Translations under genes and position numbers: made by a program
In this document: positions 15,926 to 24,823 of the stretch, one piece after another
Numbering within the stretch: the stretch's first letter is position 1
Layout: every line of letters starts with the position of its first letter
Notes under the pieces: generated by a model
Told to the model about the DNA's origin: nothing
Seen by the model: the letters and a program-made list of their open reading frames with translations, nothing else
Database searches by the model: none
Source of the DNA: Burkholderiaceae bacterium
Lineage (GTDB): Bacteria > Pseudomonadota > Gammaproteobacteria > Burkholderiales > Burkholderiaceae_C
Direction: 5' to 3'
Length of the DNA: 64,000 bases
NCBI GenBank assembly: GCA_023150375.1
Contig: JAKLLA010000005.1
Span: 124,001 to 188,000, forward strand

Positions 15926-17785
15926 ATGTCCCGAGAGCCTTCCTTTCGTCCGATCCTGTCCGCCGCCGAGCCCGATCCGGCTGGACGGGGTACGGGCGAA
16001 CGGGGGGAGGGCTCGCCCGTCCTGTCCTGCGAGGTGGCGGGGCAGGGCCCATCCTGTGCGCAGCTGCCCGAGGTCTGCGAGTCCGAGCGGCGCCTGCGCC
16101 GCGCGATGTGGGCCAGCGGCACCAGCGTGTGGGAGTGGCGCGCCGAGGGCGGGCTGATCCGCGTCGACCCCTTCCTGCTCGGCGGTGCGGAGGTGAACCT
16201 GCCCGCCTGCAGCGTCGAGGACTTCCTGCAGCGTCTGCACCCCGAGGATGCGCAGGCGGCGCAGGACGCCTGGCGGGCCCACCGCGAGGGGCAGCGCGCG
16301 GACCTGGAAGTGGTGCTGCGCCTGCATCACGACGGTCGCCAGCGCTGGCTGCGCATGCACGGCCGGGCGATCGAGCGTGATGCACGGGGCGAGCCCTGCC
16401 TGGTCATGGGCACGCTCAAGGACATGACCGCCGAGCGCGAGGCGGCCGAGGCGCTGCAGGCGATGGCGCGTGCGCTCGAGCGCATGTCGCGCCACGACGG
16501 TCTGACCGACCTGCCCAACCGGGCCGGGCTGGAGGACTACCTGGCGCAGCGCATGGCCCAGGGCGACGGCTTCGCGCTGATGCAGCTGGACATCGACGGG
16601 GTCAAGGACATCAACGACTCCTATGGTCACGAGGCGGGAGACCGGCTGCTGCGCACGGCGGCCGGGCGGCTGCGCGAGGTCCTGCAGGGGGGCGAGGCGA
16701 GCGCGGTGCTGGCCCGCTGGAGCGGCAGCAGCTTCTCGATGGTGCTCCAGCCGGGCAGCGGCGAGACCGAGGTGCGCACCATCGCACAGGGCGTGATCGC
16801 CGCTTTTGCGCTGCCCTTCGATGCCCAGGGACATCCGGTGTCGCTGCAGGCGCGCATCGGAGCGGTGCTGGCTCCGCGCGACGGTGCGACCCCGGTCGAG
16901 CTGCTGCGCAAGGTCGATGTGGCCACCCAGGCAGCCCGGGGGCCGGTGCGTAACGGCCTGGCCTTCTACGGCAGCGACCTGGAGGACGATGTGCAGCGCC
17001 GCGTGCGGCTGTTCAGCCTGCTGCGCGCCGATGCCGAGCGCAACGGCTTCGCCTTCGTGGCCCAGCCCAAGGTCGACCGCGACGGCCAGGCCACCGGTGC
17101 CGAGCTGCTGATGCGCTGGCCCACCGAGGCCTTCGGGGCGGTGTCGCCGGCAGAGTTCATCCCGATGGCCGAGAAGCTCGGCCTCATCGGCCTGATGGGC
17201 CGGCACGCCCTGCACGCCGCGGCACGGCTGGCGGCACGCTGTGCCGCGGCCGGCCAGCGCCTGCCGGTGGCCGTCAACCTCTCGCCCAAGCAGGTGCTGC
17301 AGCCCGGGCTGGACCGCCAGCTGCTGGTGGCCTGCGAGCGCGCCGGCATCGAGCCGGCGCTGCTGGAGATCGAACTCACCGAGTCGGCCCTGCTGGCGGG
17401 GCTCGACGTCGTCAGGCCGGTGCTGCAGCGGCTGCGCGGATTCGGCTTCTCGCTGGCGCTGGACGATTTCGGCACCGGCTACTCCTCGCTGAGCTACCTG
17501 CGTCAGCTGCCGCTGTCGAAGGTGAAGATCGACCGCAGCTTCCTGCTCGACATCGAGCGTGACGAACGGGCACTGCGCATGCTCGAGCCGATGATCCGGC
17601 TGTGCGAGGTGCTGGGTCTGTCCACCGTGGCCGAGGGCGTGGAGACGCCCGCCCAGTTCGAGGTGCTGCGCCGTCTGGGCGTGCCGGAGTTCCAGGGCTA
17701 CCACTTCGCCCGCCCGCTGCCGGTGGACGAGTGGGCCGCGCGCGTCGAGGCGGCCGGGCCGGTGCCGATCCGCCTGCCCGGCTGA
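15926..17785 (+). CDS. PAS-GGDEF-EAL cyclic-di-GMP protein, degenerate GGDEF
   Basis: A 619-residue signalling protein, probably cytoplasmic since no membrane helix is seen. A PAS fold (about 55-170, ending in the usual DMTAEREAAEAL) is followed by a GGDEF domain (about 187-345) and an EAL domain (about 365-610). In the GGDEF domain the active motif is SGSSF (266-270), so cyclase activity should be lost. The EAL domain keeps ELLMRW (393-398), VNLSPKQ, IELTES, LDDFGTGYSSL, KIDRSF and VAEGVET, so it should hydrolyse c-di-GMP. The start ATG 15926 has GGAG 6 nt upstream; the frame is open back to 15710 but that part is not domain-like. Confidence 0.88.
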   Translation: MSREPSFRPILSAAEPDPAGRGTGERGEGSPVLSCEVAGQGPSCAQLPEVCESERRLRRAMWASGTSVWEWRAEGGLIRVDPFLLGGAEVNLPACSVEDFLQRLHPEDAQAAQDAWRAHREGQRADLEVVLRLHHDGRQRWLRMHGRAIERDARGEPCLVMGTLKDMTAEREAAEALQAMARALERMSRHDGLTDLPNRAGLEDYLAQRMAQGDGFALMQLDIDGVKDINDSYGHEAGDRLLRTAAGRLREVLQGGEASAVLARWSGSSFSMVLQPGSGETEVRTIAQGVIAAFALPFDAQGHPVSLQARIGAVLAPRDGATPVELLRKVDVATQAARGPVRNGLAFYGSDLEDDVQRRVRLFSLLRADAERNGFAFVAQPKVDRDGQATGAELLMRWPTEAFGAVSPAEFIPMAEKLGLIGLMGRHALHAAARLAARCAAAGQRLPVAVNLSPKQVLQPGLDRQLLVACERAGIEPALLEIELTESALLAGLDVVRPVLQRLRGFGFSLALDDFGTGYSSLSYLRQLPLSKVKIDRSFLLDIERDERALRMLEPMIRLCEVLGLSTVAEGVETPAQFEVLRRLGVPEFQGYHFARPLPVDEWAARVEAAGPVPIRLPG

Positions 17786-17790
17786 GGCTG

Positions 17791-17843
17791 CGCGATCGGC
17801 CGATGGCGGCCGATGGCGGCCGACGTCGGCCGGCGGCGGCCGG
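17791..17843. repeat. 10-bp GC-rich tandem repeat
   Basis: Directly after the EAL-protein stop there are about five 10-bp units, each ending GGC, two of them identical (CGATGGCGGC at 17801-17810 and 17811-17820), the others varying at two to four positions. The period is close to one helical turn. It lies between the EAL-protein and SDR genes and codes for nothing recognised. Confidence 0.7.
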
Positions 17844-17930
17844 CCTGCGGGCCCCCGCCGGGAGCCCGTGCTATCTTCGTCGCCCCGCGGCCCTCCGGTG
17901 GCCGCGCAACGACGAAGGGGACGCCTGAGC

Positions 17931-18713
17931 ATGAGTTACGCGATCGATCTTTCCGGCCGGGTGGCCCTGGTCACCGGGGCCTCCAGTGGCCTGGGCGCGC
18001 AGTTCGCCCGCACCCTGGCCAAGGCCGGGGCGGCGGTGGTGCTGGCCGGTCGGCGCACCGAGCGCCTCAAGGAGCTGCGCGCCGAGATCGAAGGGCAGGG
18101 CGGCGATGCCCACGTGGTGGCGCTGGACGTCACCGACGTGGCCAGCATCCAGTCCGCAGTGGCGCACGCCGAGACCGAGGTGGGCACGCTGGACATCCTG
18201 ATCAACAACTCGGGCGTCAGCACCACGCAGAAGCTGCTGGAGGTCGAGCCCGAGGACTTCGATTTCGTCTTCGACACCAATGTGCGCGGCGCCTTCTTCG
18301 TCGCGCAGGAGGTGGGCCGGCGCATGGTGCAGCGCGCCCGCGGCGCGGCGCCGGGCACCTTCACGGGTGGGCGCATCGTCAACATCGCCTCGATGGCCGG
18401 GCTGCGCGTGCTCAGCCAGATCGGCGTGTACGCGATGAGCAAGGCCGCGGTGATCCACATGACCCGGGCGATGGCGCTCGAGTGGGGCAAGTTCGGCATC
18501 AATGTCAACGCGATCTGCCCGGGCTACATCGATACCGAGATCAACCACCACCACTGGCAGACCGAGGGCGGCCAGAAGCTCATCCAGATGCTGCCGCGCA
18601 AGCGCCTGGGCCAGCCGCAGGACCTGGACACCACGCTGCTGATGCTCTGCGCCAACGAGAGCCGCTTCATCAACGGCGCGGTGATCCAGGCCGACGACGG
18701 CTTCGGCCTCTGA
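17931..18713 (+). CDS. SDR-family NAD(P)-dependent oxidoreductase
   Basis: A 260-residue classical short-chain dehydrogenase. The dinucleotide-binding glycine motif is TGASSGLG (about 16-23), the structural NNSG stands in place of NNAG near 92-95, the catalytic Ser is in IASMAG, and Tyr/Lys are in YAMSK. The C terminus FINGAVIQADDGFGL is the usual end of the family. The start is taken at ATG 17931, which begins the fold; the frame is open to 17868. The substrate is unknown, though members with NNSG and a GGRIVNIASMAG core are often annotated for fatty-acyl or hydroxyacyl substrates. yceH follows 19 nt later. Confidence 0.88.
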   Translation: MSYAIDLSGRVALVTGASSGLGAQFARTLAKAGAAVVLAGRRTERLKELRAEIEGQGGDAHVVALDVTDVASIQSAVAHAETEVGTLDILINNSGVSTTQKLLEVEPEDFDFVFDTNVRGAFFVAQEVGRRMVQRARGAAPGTFTGGRIVNIASMAGLRVLSQIGVYAMSKAAVIHMTRAMALEWGKFGINVNAICPGYIDTEINHHHWQTEGGQKLIQMLPRKRLGQPQDLDTTLLMLCANESRFINGAVIQADDGFGL

Positions 18714-18732
18714 GCCCCCGGGAGGCGAGACG

Positions 18733-19407
18733 ATGAGGGATCTGAGCCCGCTGGAGGCGCGTGTCGTCGCGGTGCTGGTCGAGAAGCAGGCCACCGTGCC
18801 CGACACCTACCCGCTGAGCCTGAACGCGCTGGTGGCCGGCTGCAACCAGAAGACCGCGCGCGAGCCGGTCATGAACGTCGACGAGTCGCAGGTGCTCACC
18901 GCGATCGATGCGCTGAAGTCGATGAGCCTGGTCTTCGAGGGCAGCGGCAGCCGGGTGGTGCGCTACGAGCACAACCTGGGCCGTGTGCTGGTCGTGCCCA
19001 GCCAGGCGGTGGCGCTGCTGGCCACGCTGATGCTGCGCGGCCCGCAGACCGCGGCCGAACTGCGCGCGCACAGCGAGCGGCTGCACCGCTTCGCCGATGT
19101 CTCGTCGGTGGAGGGCTTCCTCGAGGAGCTGGCCGAGCGCTACCCGCCCAAGGTCGTCAAGCTGCCGCGGGCGCCCGGCGCGCGCGAGGCGCGCTGGATG
19201 CACCTGCTGTGCGGCGAGCCGGATGCCGCGCTGCTGCAGGGCGGGGCGGCCGCCAGCGCCGGCGTGGCCACGGTCGACCTCGACGAGCTGGCCGTGCTGC
19301 GCGCCGAACACCGCCAGCTCGCCGCCGAGGTGGCCTCGCTGCGCGCCCTGGTCGGCCGGCTGGCGGCCGAGCTGGGCATTTCGATCGACTCCCCGCCGCA
19401 GGCCTGA
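18733..19407 (+). CDS. YceH-family (UPF0502/DUF480) protein
   Basis: A 224-residue protein of the YceH family, which folds as two winged-helix domains. The family opening LSPLEARVVAVLVEKQATVPDTYP and LNALVAGCNQKTAREPVM are both evident, followed by the second winged helix (LLATLMLRGPQTAAELR) and a C-terminal coiled-coil stretch (ELAVLRAEHRQLAAEVASLRA). A GGAGGCGAG Shine-Dalgarno precedes the ATG. Function is not established; the winged helices suggest a nucleic-acid or regulatory role. A thioesterase gene starts 5 nt after its stop, so the two are co-transcribed. Confidence 0.9.
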   Translation: MRDLSPLEARVVAVLVEKQATVPDTYPLSLNALVAGCNQKTAREPVMNVDESQVLTAIDALKSMSLVFEGSGSRVVRYEHNLGRVLVVPSQAVALLATLMLRGPQTAAELRAHSERLHRFADVSSVEGFLEELAERYPPKVVKLPRAPGAREARWMHLLCGEPDAALLQGGAAASAGVATVDLDELAVLRAEHRQLAAEVASLRALVGRLAAELGISIDSPPQA

Positions 19408-19412
19408 CGACG

Positions 19413-19847
19413 ATGCGCTTCGACATTCCCGACGACAAGAAGCTGGTCCACGAGCTGGTCTTCCCCATCCGCTGGGGCGACATGGACGCGATGGGCCATG
19501 TCAACAACACCCTGTACTTCCGCTACCTCGAGATGGTGCGGCTGGACTGGTTCGATGCGATCGGCACGCCGCCCAACCCGGCCGGCCAGGGGCCGGTGAT
19601 CGTCAACGCCTTCTGCAACTTCTACCGACAGCTCGAGTATCCGGGCCAGGTGCGGGCGAAGCATTACGTGCGCAACCCGGGCCGCAGCAGCTTCGACACC
19701 TACGTGACCCTCGAGCGGGTCGACCGCCCCGGCGAGATCGACGCGGCCGGCGGTGCGAAGATCGTCTGGGTCGACTTTCCGCAGCAGAAGTCGGTGCCGC
19801 TGCCGGACTTCCTGCGCGCCCTGGTGGCCGACGGCGCCCGAGGCTGA
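19413..19847 (+). CDS. Acyl-CoA thioesterase (4HBT hotdog fold)
   Basis: A 144-residue hotdog-fold protein of the 4-hydroxybenzoyl-CoA thioesterase group. The active-site stretch WGDMDAMGHVNNTLYFRYLE (about 19-38) has the Asp and HVNN of the family, followed by LDWFDAIG and a beta-strand-rich remainder. Members hydrolyse acyl-CoA or acyl-ACP thioesters in the cytoplasm. It begins 5 nt after yceH. The frame is open to 19209 inside yceH, but the ATG at 19413 fits the family. Chain-length preference cannot be read from the sequence. Confidence 0.88.
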   Translation: MRFDIPDDKKLVHELVFPIRWGDMDAMGHVNNTLYFRYLEMVRLDWFDAIGTPPNPAGQGPVIVNAFCNFYRQLEYPGQVRAKHYVRNPGRSSFDTYVTLERVDRPGEIDAAGGAKIVWVDFPQQKSVPLPDFLRALVADGARG

Positions 19848-19902
19848 GCGGGGCAGCGCCGCGCGCGTCGGCGGGCCGCGGCGAGCGGCGCTGCCGGGCG
19901 GG

Positions 19903-19908
19903 GACAAT
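19903..19908 (+). promoter_or_regulatory. -10 element (GACAAT) placed for a leaderless rmuC transcript
   Basis: GACAAT ends 7 nt before the rmuC ATG, so the usual start point coincides with the A of ATG. No Shine-Dalgarno precedes the start codon and no -35 is evident. Confidence 0.45.
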
Positions 19909-19914
19909 CGCCGC

Positions 19915-21456
19915 ATGAACTCCATGCTGGTCCCGATCCTGCTCGGCGCGCTGCTGCTGTTGCAGCTGCTGATCCTCGTCCTGCTCTGGTGGCGTGGCGG
20001 TGCAGGATCGGACGCCCTGCGCCTCGAAGGCCTGCTGGACGCCTGGCAGGATGCCCAGGACGGGCGCAGCGAGCGCCTGGCGCGCGACCTGCGCGGCGAG
20101 CTGGCCGAGAGCGCGCGCGGCACCCGCCTGGAGCTGGGCAGCCGGCTGGCGGACTTCCAGCGCACCCTGCTGGCCCAGTCTGGCGAGGCGCTGCGCAGCC
20201 AGAACGAGCAGGTCGACACCCTGCGCGTGCAGCTGGCGGCCATGCAGCAGGCCGTCACGCAGAGCCTGTCGCAGGCTGGCGCGCTGCAGGCCCAGCAGGC
20301 CCAGGCCGCCCGCGAGGCGCTGGACGCCGCGCTGCAGCGCTTTGCCGCCGCCCAGACCGAGCAGTGGCGCCTGCTCGGCGAGGCCAACGACCGCCGCCTG
20401 GGCGAGCTGCGCAGCCTGGTCGAGCAGCGCCTGGCCGGCGTGCAGGCCAGCGTCGAAGGCCGGCTGCAGGCGCTGCAGGCCGACAACGAGAAGCGCCTCG
20501 AGCAGATGCGCGCCACCGTCGACGAGAAGCTGCACGCCACCCTGGAGACCCGGCTGGGCGAGAGCTTCCGCCAGGTCGCCGAGCGCCTCGAGCAGGTGCA
20601 CCGCGGCCTGGGCGAGATGCAGACCCTGGCGCAGGGCGTGGGCGACCTCAAGCGGGTGCTCGGCAACGTCAAGACCCGCGGCGTGTTCGGCGAGGTGCAG
20701 CTGGCCGCCCTGCTCGAGCAGGTCTTCACGCCGCAGCAGTACGCGCTCAACGTGGCCACCGTGCCGGGCAGCCGCGAGCGGGTCGAGTTCGCGATCCGCC
20801 TGCCCGGCCGCGGCGCCACGGGATCGGGGGCCGGGCCGGCCGGCGCGACGGGCGACGACGAGACCGTCTGGCTGCCGCTGGACGCCAAGTTCCCGCGCGA
20901 GGACTACGAGCGCCTGCTCGACGCCCAGGACCGCGCCGACCGGGAAGGCGCCGAGGCCGCCGCGCGGGCCCTCGAGCAGCGCGTGCGCGACGAGGCGCGC
21001 AGCATCGCCACCAAGTACCTGGCACCGCCGCACACCACCGACTTCGCGGTGCTCTTCGTGCCCACCGAGGGCCTGTACGCCGAGCTGCTGCGCCGCCCCG
21101 GCCTGGCCGAGGCGCTGCAGCGCCAGCACCGCGTCACGCTGGCCGGGCCGACCACCTTGCTGGCGCTGCTCAACAGCCTGCAGATGGGCTTTCGGACCCT
21201 GGCGCTGGAGCGGCGCAGCGCCGAGGTCTGGCAGGTGCTGGGCGCCGTCAAGACCGAGTTCGGCCGCTTCGGCGAGGTGCTCGAGAAGACCCGCCGCAAG
21301 CTGCAGGAGGCCGGCCACACCATCGAGGCGGCCGAGGTGCGCACCCGTGCGATGGCGCGCCAGCTGCGCGGTGTCGAGGCCCTCGAGCCCGCTCGCGCCG
21401 ATGCGCTGCTCGGCCTGGCCGAGGGCGGTGCCGTGTCGCCGACGGCTGCGCCGTGA
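19915..21456 (+). CDS. rmuC: DNA recombination protein RmuC
   Basis: A 513-residue RmuC. One N-terminal membrane helix (about 5-25, LVPILLGALLLLQLLILVLL) is followed by a long Gln/Ala/Glu-rich coiled coil (about 40-225) and then the RmuC nuclease-like domain (about 230-490), with LKRVLGNVKTRGVFGEVQL, WLPLDAKFPREDYERL and FVPTEGLYAELLRRPG. RmuC limits inversions between short inverted repeats and appears to be a membrane-tethered PD-(D/E)xK-like nuclease. The start ATG 19915 gives the membrane helix at the correct place. The MFS gene overlaps its stop (GTGA). Confidence 0.93.
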   Translation: MNSMLVPILLGALLLLQLLILVLLWWRGGAGSDALRLEGLLDAWQDAQDGRSERLARDLRGELAESARGTRLELGSRLADFQRTLLAQSGEALRSQNEQVDTLRVQLAAMQQAVTQSLSQAGALQAQQAQAAREALDAALQRFAAAQTEQWRLLGEANDRRLGELRSLVEQRLAGVQASVEGRLQALQADNEKRLEQMRATVDEKLHATLETRLGESFRQVAERLEQVHRGLGEMQTLAQGVGDLKRVLGNVKTRGVFGEVQLAALLEQVFTPQQYALNVATVPGSRERVEFAIRLPGRGATGSGAGPAGATGDDETVWLPLDAKFPREDYERLLDAQDRADREGAEAAARALEQRVRDEARSIATKYLAPPHTTDFAVLFVPTEGLYAELLRRPGLAEALQRQHRVTLAGPTTLLALLNSLQMGFRTLALERRSAEVWQVLGAVKTEFGRFGEVLEKTRRKLQEAGHTIEAAEVRTRAMARQLRGVEALEPARADALLGLAEGGAVSPTAAP

Positions 21457-22781
21457 GCGCTGTCGAGGCCGCGGGCGCCGGTTCGGGCGGCACGCCGAAC
21501 CCGGCCCGGATGCCCGCCGCGACGCTGCGGGCTCTGGTGACCGCACAGGTCTGCCTGCATGCCGCGATGGCCGGGCTGCGTCTGACGCTGCCGCTGCTGC
21601 TGCTGCGCCAGGGCGCCACCCCCTGGTGGAGCGCGGAGGCAGCGGCCGGCGTGATGCTCGGCCTGTTCGCGCTGGCACCGCTGCTGCTGGCGCTGCCGGC
21701 CGGGCGCTGGGTGGACCGGCGCGGCTACCACCGTCCGGTGCACGCGGCGGCCGGCATGGTGACGCTGGCCGGTCTGCTGGCGCTGGCGGCGACCTGGCTG
21801 GCCGAGCCGCTGCAACTGCTGCTGCTGGTGCCGGCGGCCACACTGGCCGGAACCGGCTGCAACCTCGGCCTGATCGCGATGCAGCACAGCGCCGGCCGGC
21901 TGGCCCGGCCAGCCGACGCAGCCGCGCCGGCCGATGGCGCCGACCCGGCCGAGCTGCGCCGGGTCTTCAGCTGGCTCGGTCTGGCGCCGGCGCTGGGCAA
22001 TGTGGTCGGCCCGATGCTGGCCGGCCTGCTCATCGATGCCCAGGGCTTCGGCCTGGCCTGTGCGGCGATGGCGCTTCTGCCGCTGCTGGCGCGCGTCTGG
22101 ACCGCCCGGGTGCCGCGCCAGATCCGTGCGCCGCGCCCTGCCGCCCAGGCGGCCGCCCCGCGCCATTCGCCGCTGGGCCTGCTGCGCCTGCCCGGCATGG
22201 CGGGCCTGCTGGCGCTCAACGGCTTCTTCTCCAGCAGCTGGGACCTGCACGCCTTCCTGGTGCCGCTGCTGGGCCATGCGCGCGGGCTGAGTGCTTCGGC
22301 CATCGGGGGCGTGCTGGGGCTGTTCGCCTTCGCGGTGTCGGCCGTGCGGGTGCTGATTCCGCTGCTGGCGCAGCACTGGAGCGAGCGCCAGGTGCTGCGG
22401 GCCGCTGCCTGGGTGGTCGCGGGCTGCTTCTTCGTCTATCCCTGGGCGCAGGGCGCCGTGACGATGTCGGCTTGTGCGCTGCTGCTGGGCCTGGCGCTGG
22501 GGTCGGTACAGCCGATGATCATGACCACGCTGCACCATCTGGCGCCGCCGGCCCAGCAGGGCGAGGCGATCGCGCTGCGCGCCAGCGTCATCCACCTGTC
22601 CAGCACCCTGCTGCCGATGGGTTTCGGCCTGCTCGGCGCCGCGCTGGGGCCCGGGTTGCTGTTTCGCGTCATGGCGCTGCTGATGCTGCTGGGCGCCCTG
22701 CCGCTGGTGGCGCGGCTGCACCTGCCGCCGCCCAGGCTGCCGACGGCGTCCGGGGGTCAGCCGCCGGCGGCCGGGTGCTGA
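21453..22781 (+). CDS. MFS transporter
   Basis: A 442-residue major-facilitator protein with about 12 hydrophobic segments. GRWVDRRGYHRPVHAAAG after the second helix is the loop 2-3 motif (G-x-x-x-D-R-x-G) diagnostic of MFS. A longer Ala/Pro-rich cytoplasmic loop divides the halves at about 215-235. The start is a GTG whose GTGA overlaps the rmuC stop, implying translational coupling. An ATG about 19 codons downstream (MPAATLRALV) is the alternative. Its 3' end overlaps the convergent mnmC by 25 bp. The substrate cannot be inferred. Confidence 0.85.
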   Translation: MSAVEAAGAGSGGTPNPARMPAATLRALVTAQVCLHAAMAGLRLTLPLLLLRQGATPWWSAEAAAGVMLGLFALAPLLLALPAGRWVDRRGYHRPVHAAAGMVTLAGLLALAATWLAEPLQLLLLVPAATLAGTGCNLGLIAMQHSAGRLARPADAAAPADGADPAELRRVFSWLGLAPALGNVVGPMLAGLLIDAQGFGLACAAMALLPLLARVWTARVPRQIRAPRPAAQAAAPRHSPLGLLRLPGMAGLLALNGFFSSSWDLHAFLVPLLGHARGLSASAIGGVLGLFAFAVSAVRVLIPLLAQHWSERQVLRAAAWVVAGCFFVYPWAQGAVTMSACALLLGLALGSVQPMIMTTLHHLAPPAQQGEAIALRASVIHLSSTLLPMGFGLLGAALGPGLLFRVMALLMLLGALPLVARLHLPPPRLPTASGGQPPAAGC

Positions 22782-24823
22782 AGGCGCGCCGGGTCGAGGG
22801 CGTCGCGCAGCTCGGCTTCCACCGGGCAGGGGGTGCCGGTGATCCAGCTGGCCAGCACCTCGGCGGCCAGCACGGCCGAGCTCAGGCCGCGCGAGCCCAG
22901 CCCGGTGCAGAGGTAGAGCCCGCCGTCGGCGTCGTGGCTGCGCGGCAGCTGGCGCAGGGCGTCGAGCCGGGCGCGCGCCTGCCGCGCGTCTTGCAGCGCC
23001 GCCAGGTCGACCAGCGGGCCGGCCAGCGGCAGCCGGTCCGGGGTGGTGGCGCGCCAGCCGCAGCGTCCTTCCAGCCGTTCCAGGTCCAGCCCCAGCGCGG
23101 CGGGCAGCGCCGCCGCGGGCAGAGCGCGCGCGGCGGCGCCGAACAGGCCCAGCGCCGCCGCCCGGCGCAGGTTCTCGAGGTGGTCGGCCGGGCGCAGCGC
23201 CGGGTCGGGGTCGTCGTGCTGGCTGGTCGCGCCGGTCAGCACCCGGCCGTCGGGCAGGGTCAGGGCATAGCCGGCGCCCGACAGCGCGTGGCGGGGCGCC
23301 CGCACCGTGCCGCCGGCCTGCGCGGCAGCCGGGAGCAGCGTGGTCTGGCCGCGCACCGCGCCGAGCACGAGGCGTTCGCCACCGAAGGTGGCGCAGTCCG
23401 GGCTGGCGGCGAGCAGCCGCGGGCTGTCCAGCGCCGCGGCCAGCACCAGCACGGGGGCCCGGCCCAGGCTGGCGCCGGCGGCGTCCAGCGCATGCCAGCA
23501 GCGCCCGGGTGTGCCGGCCGGCTCGCGTGCCAGCCGGGCCACGCGGCGTCGGCCGTGGAACTGCGCCCCCGCGCGCCGGGCGGCCTGGTCGAGCAGCCAG
23601 CCGCACCAGTCGCGCGGCGACAGCCAGCCTCCCGGGCCGAACCACCAGCCGCCCTGCGTCAGCGGCAGCCCGGTCGCGGCCGCGGCCGCCTCGGACGGGC
23701 ACCAGTGCAGGAACTCCTGCGGCAGCCCGACGGCCTCCAGGCGGGCCCGGGCGGTGTCGGCCTCGAGCCGGCCTTCCAGGCGCAGGAAGCCGTCGAGCCG
23801 GCCGGCCACCTCGCCGCGGGCGATCGGGCCGGCGGCCAGTGCGGCGCAGCGCAGTGCGGCGGCACGGAACCAGCGTGCGTGCAGGCTGTCGGGCGCGTTG
23901 AAGATCGGGTGCATCAGCCCGCCGGGATTGCCGGAGGTGCGCCCGGCCGGGCTGGCCTCGGCATCCAGCACGGTGGCCCGCCAGCCCTGCCGCGCCAGTG
24001 CCCAGGCGCAGGCCGTGCCGGCCAGGCCGGCGCCGATCACCAGGGCCTCGCGCGGCGTGCCAGCGGCCGGCCGCGTGCGCCAGGCGGCCGGCGCAGGCGG
24101 TACGAAGCGCGGCGCGTGGCGGGCCACGGTCATGTCGCGCTTGTCGGCAAAGCCGGGGCGGCGCTCGACCTCGAAGCCCGCTGCGCTCAGCCCGTCGCGC
24201 ACCGCGCGCGCGGCACTCCAGGTGGCCGCGGTGGCCCCGGAGGCCGCCAGCCGCCCCAGGCGGGCGAAGACCTCGGGTGACCACATGGCCGCGTTGCGTG
24301 CCGGCGTGAATCCGTCGAGGTAGAAGGCATCGGCCTGCAGCGCCAGGCCGCGCAGCGCCTCGTCGACGTCGGCGAAGACCAGCTGCAGCTGCACCCGGCC
24401 GTCCTCGAAGTCCAGGCTGTGCGCGTCGGGCGTGGGCAGCGGCCAGGCGGCCTGCAGCGCCTCGGCCAGGGCCGGGTCGGCACCGGCCGTCGCGCTGTGC
24501 TGCTGCACCCGCGCCAGATCCTCGCGCGTCGGGGGGTGCTTCTCGATCGCGACGTAATGCAGCCGCTCGCAGCGCTGCGGGTCGGCGCGCCAGGCCGCCC
24601 AGGTGGCCAGGAAGTTGCGGCCCAGGCCGAAGCCGGTCTCGAGGACGACGAAATCCCGCCGCCCGGTCCAGCGCTGCGGCAGCCCGTTGCCGCCCAGGAA
24701 GACATGGCGCGCCTGCGCCAGGGCGCCCGCGGCGCTGTGGTAGACGTCGTCGAAGTCCAGCGAGCGCGGCACGCCGTCCGCCGCGATCGACAGGCGGGCC
24801 GGCCGCAGCGGCGCGCGCGTCAT
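22757..24823 (-). CDS. mnmC: Bifunctional tRNA U34 methyltransferase / FAD oxidoreductase MnmC
   Basis: A 688-residue enzyme completing mnm5s2U at the wobble position of tRNAs. The N-terminal part (about 1-250) is the SAM methyltransferase MnmC2: LDFDDVYHSAAGALAQARHVFL, LETGFGLGRNFL as the SAM-binding loop, and YLDGFTPARNAAMW as the active-site strand. The C-terminal part (about 265-680) is the FAD oxidase MnmC1, with the dinucleotide motif VIGAGLAGTACAWAL. MnmC1 converts cmnm5U to nm5U and MnmC2 methylates it. Length fits the family (E. coli 668). Its ATG overlaps the stop of the DUF3445 gene upstream (ATGA), so the two are translated together. Confidence 0.94.
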   Translation of the reverse strand: MTRAPLRPARLSIAADGVPRSLDFDDVYHSAAGALAQARHVFLGGNGLPQRWTGRRDFVVLETGFGLGRNFLATWAAWRADPQRCERLHYVAIEKHPPTREDLARVQQHSATAGADPALAEALQAAWPLPTPDAHSLDFEDGRVQLQLVFADVDEALRGLALQADAFYLDGFTPARNAAMWSPEVFARLGRLAASGATAATWSAARAVRDGLSAAGFEVERRPGFADKRDMTVARHAPRFVPPAPAAWRTRPAAGTPREALVIGAGLAGTACAWALARQGWRATVLDAEASPAGRTSGNPGGLMHPIFNAPDSLHARWFRAAALRCAALAAGPIARGEVAGRLDGFLRLEGRLEADTARARLEAVGLPQEFLHWCPSEAAAAATGLPLTQGGWWFGPGGWLSPRDWCGWLLDQAARRAGAQFHGRRRVARLAREPAGTPGRCWHALDAAGASLGRAPVLVLAAALDSPRLLAASPDCATFGGERLVLGAVRGQTTLLPAAAQAGGTVRAPRHALSGAGYALTLPDGRVLTGATSQHDDPDPALRPADHLENLRRAAALGLFGAAARALPAAALPAALGLDLERLEGRCGWRATTPDRLPLAGPLVDLAALQDARQARARLDALRQLPRSHDADGGLYLCTGLGSRGLSSAVLAAEVLASWITGTPCPVEAELRDALDPARLQHPAAGG

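Noticed and set aside
19994-24280. Long frames (both strands) across rmuC, MFS and mnmC
   Set aside because: Arg/Ala/Pro-rich shadows; the real frames have membrane helices, the RmuC domain and the MnmC FAD and SAM motifs.
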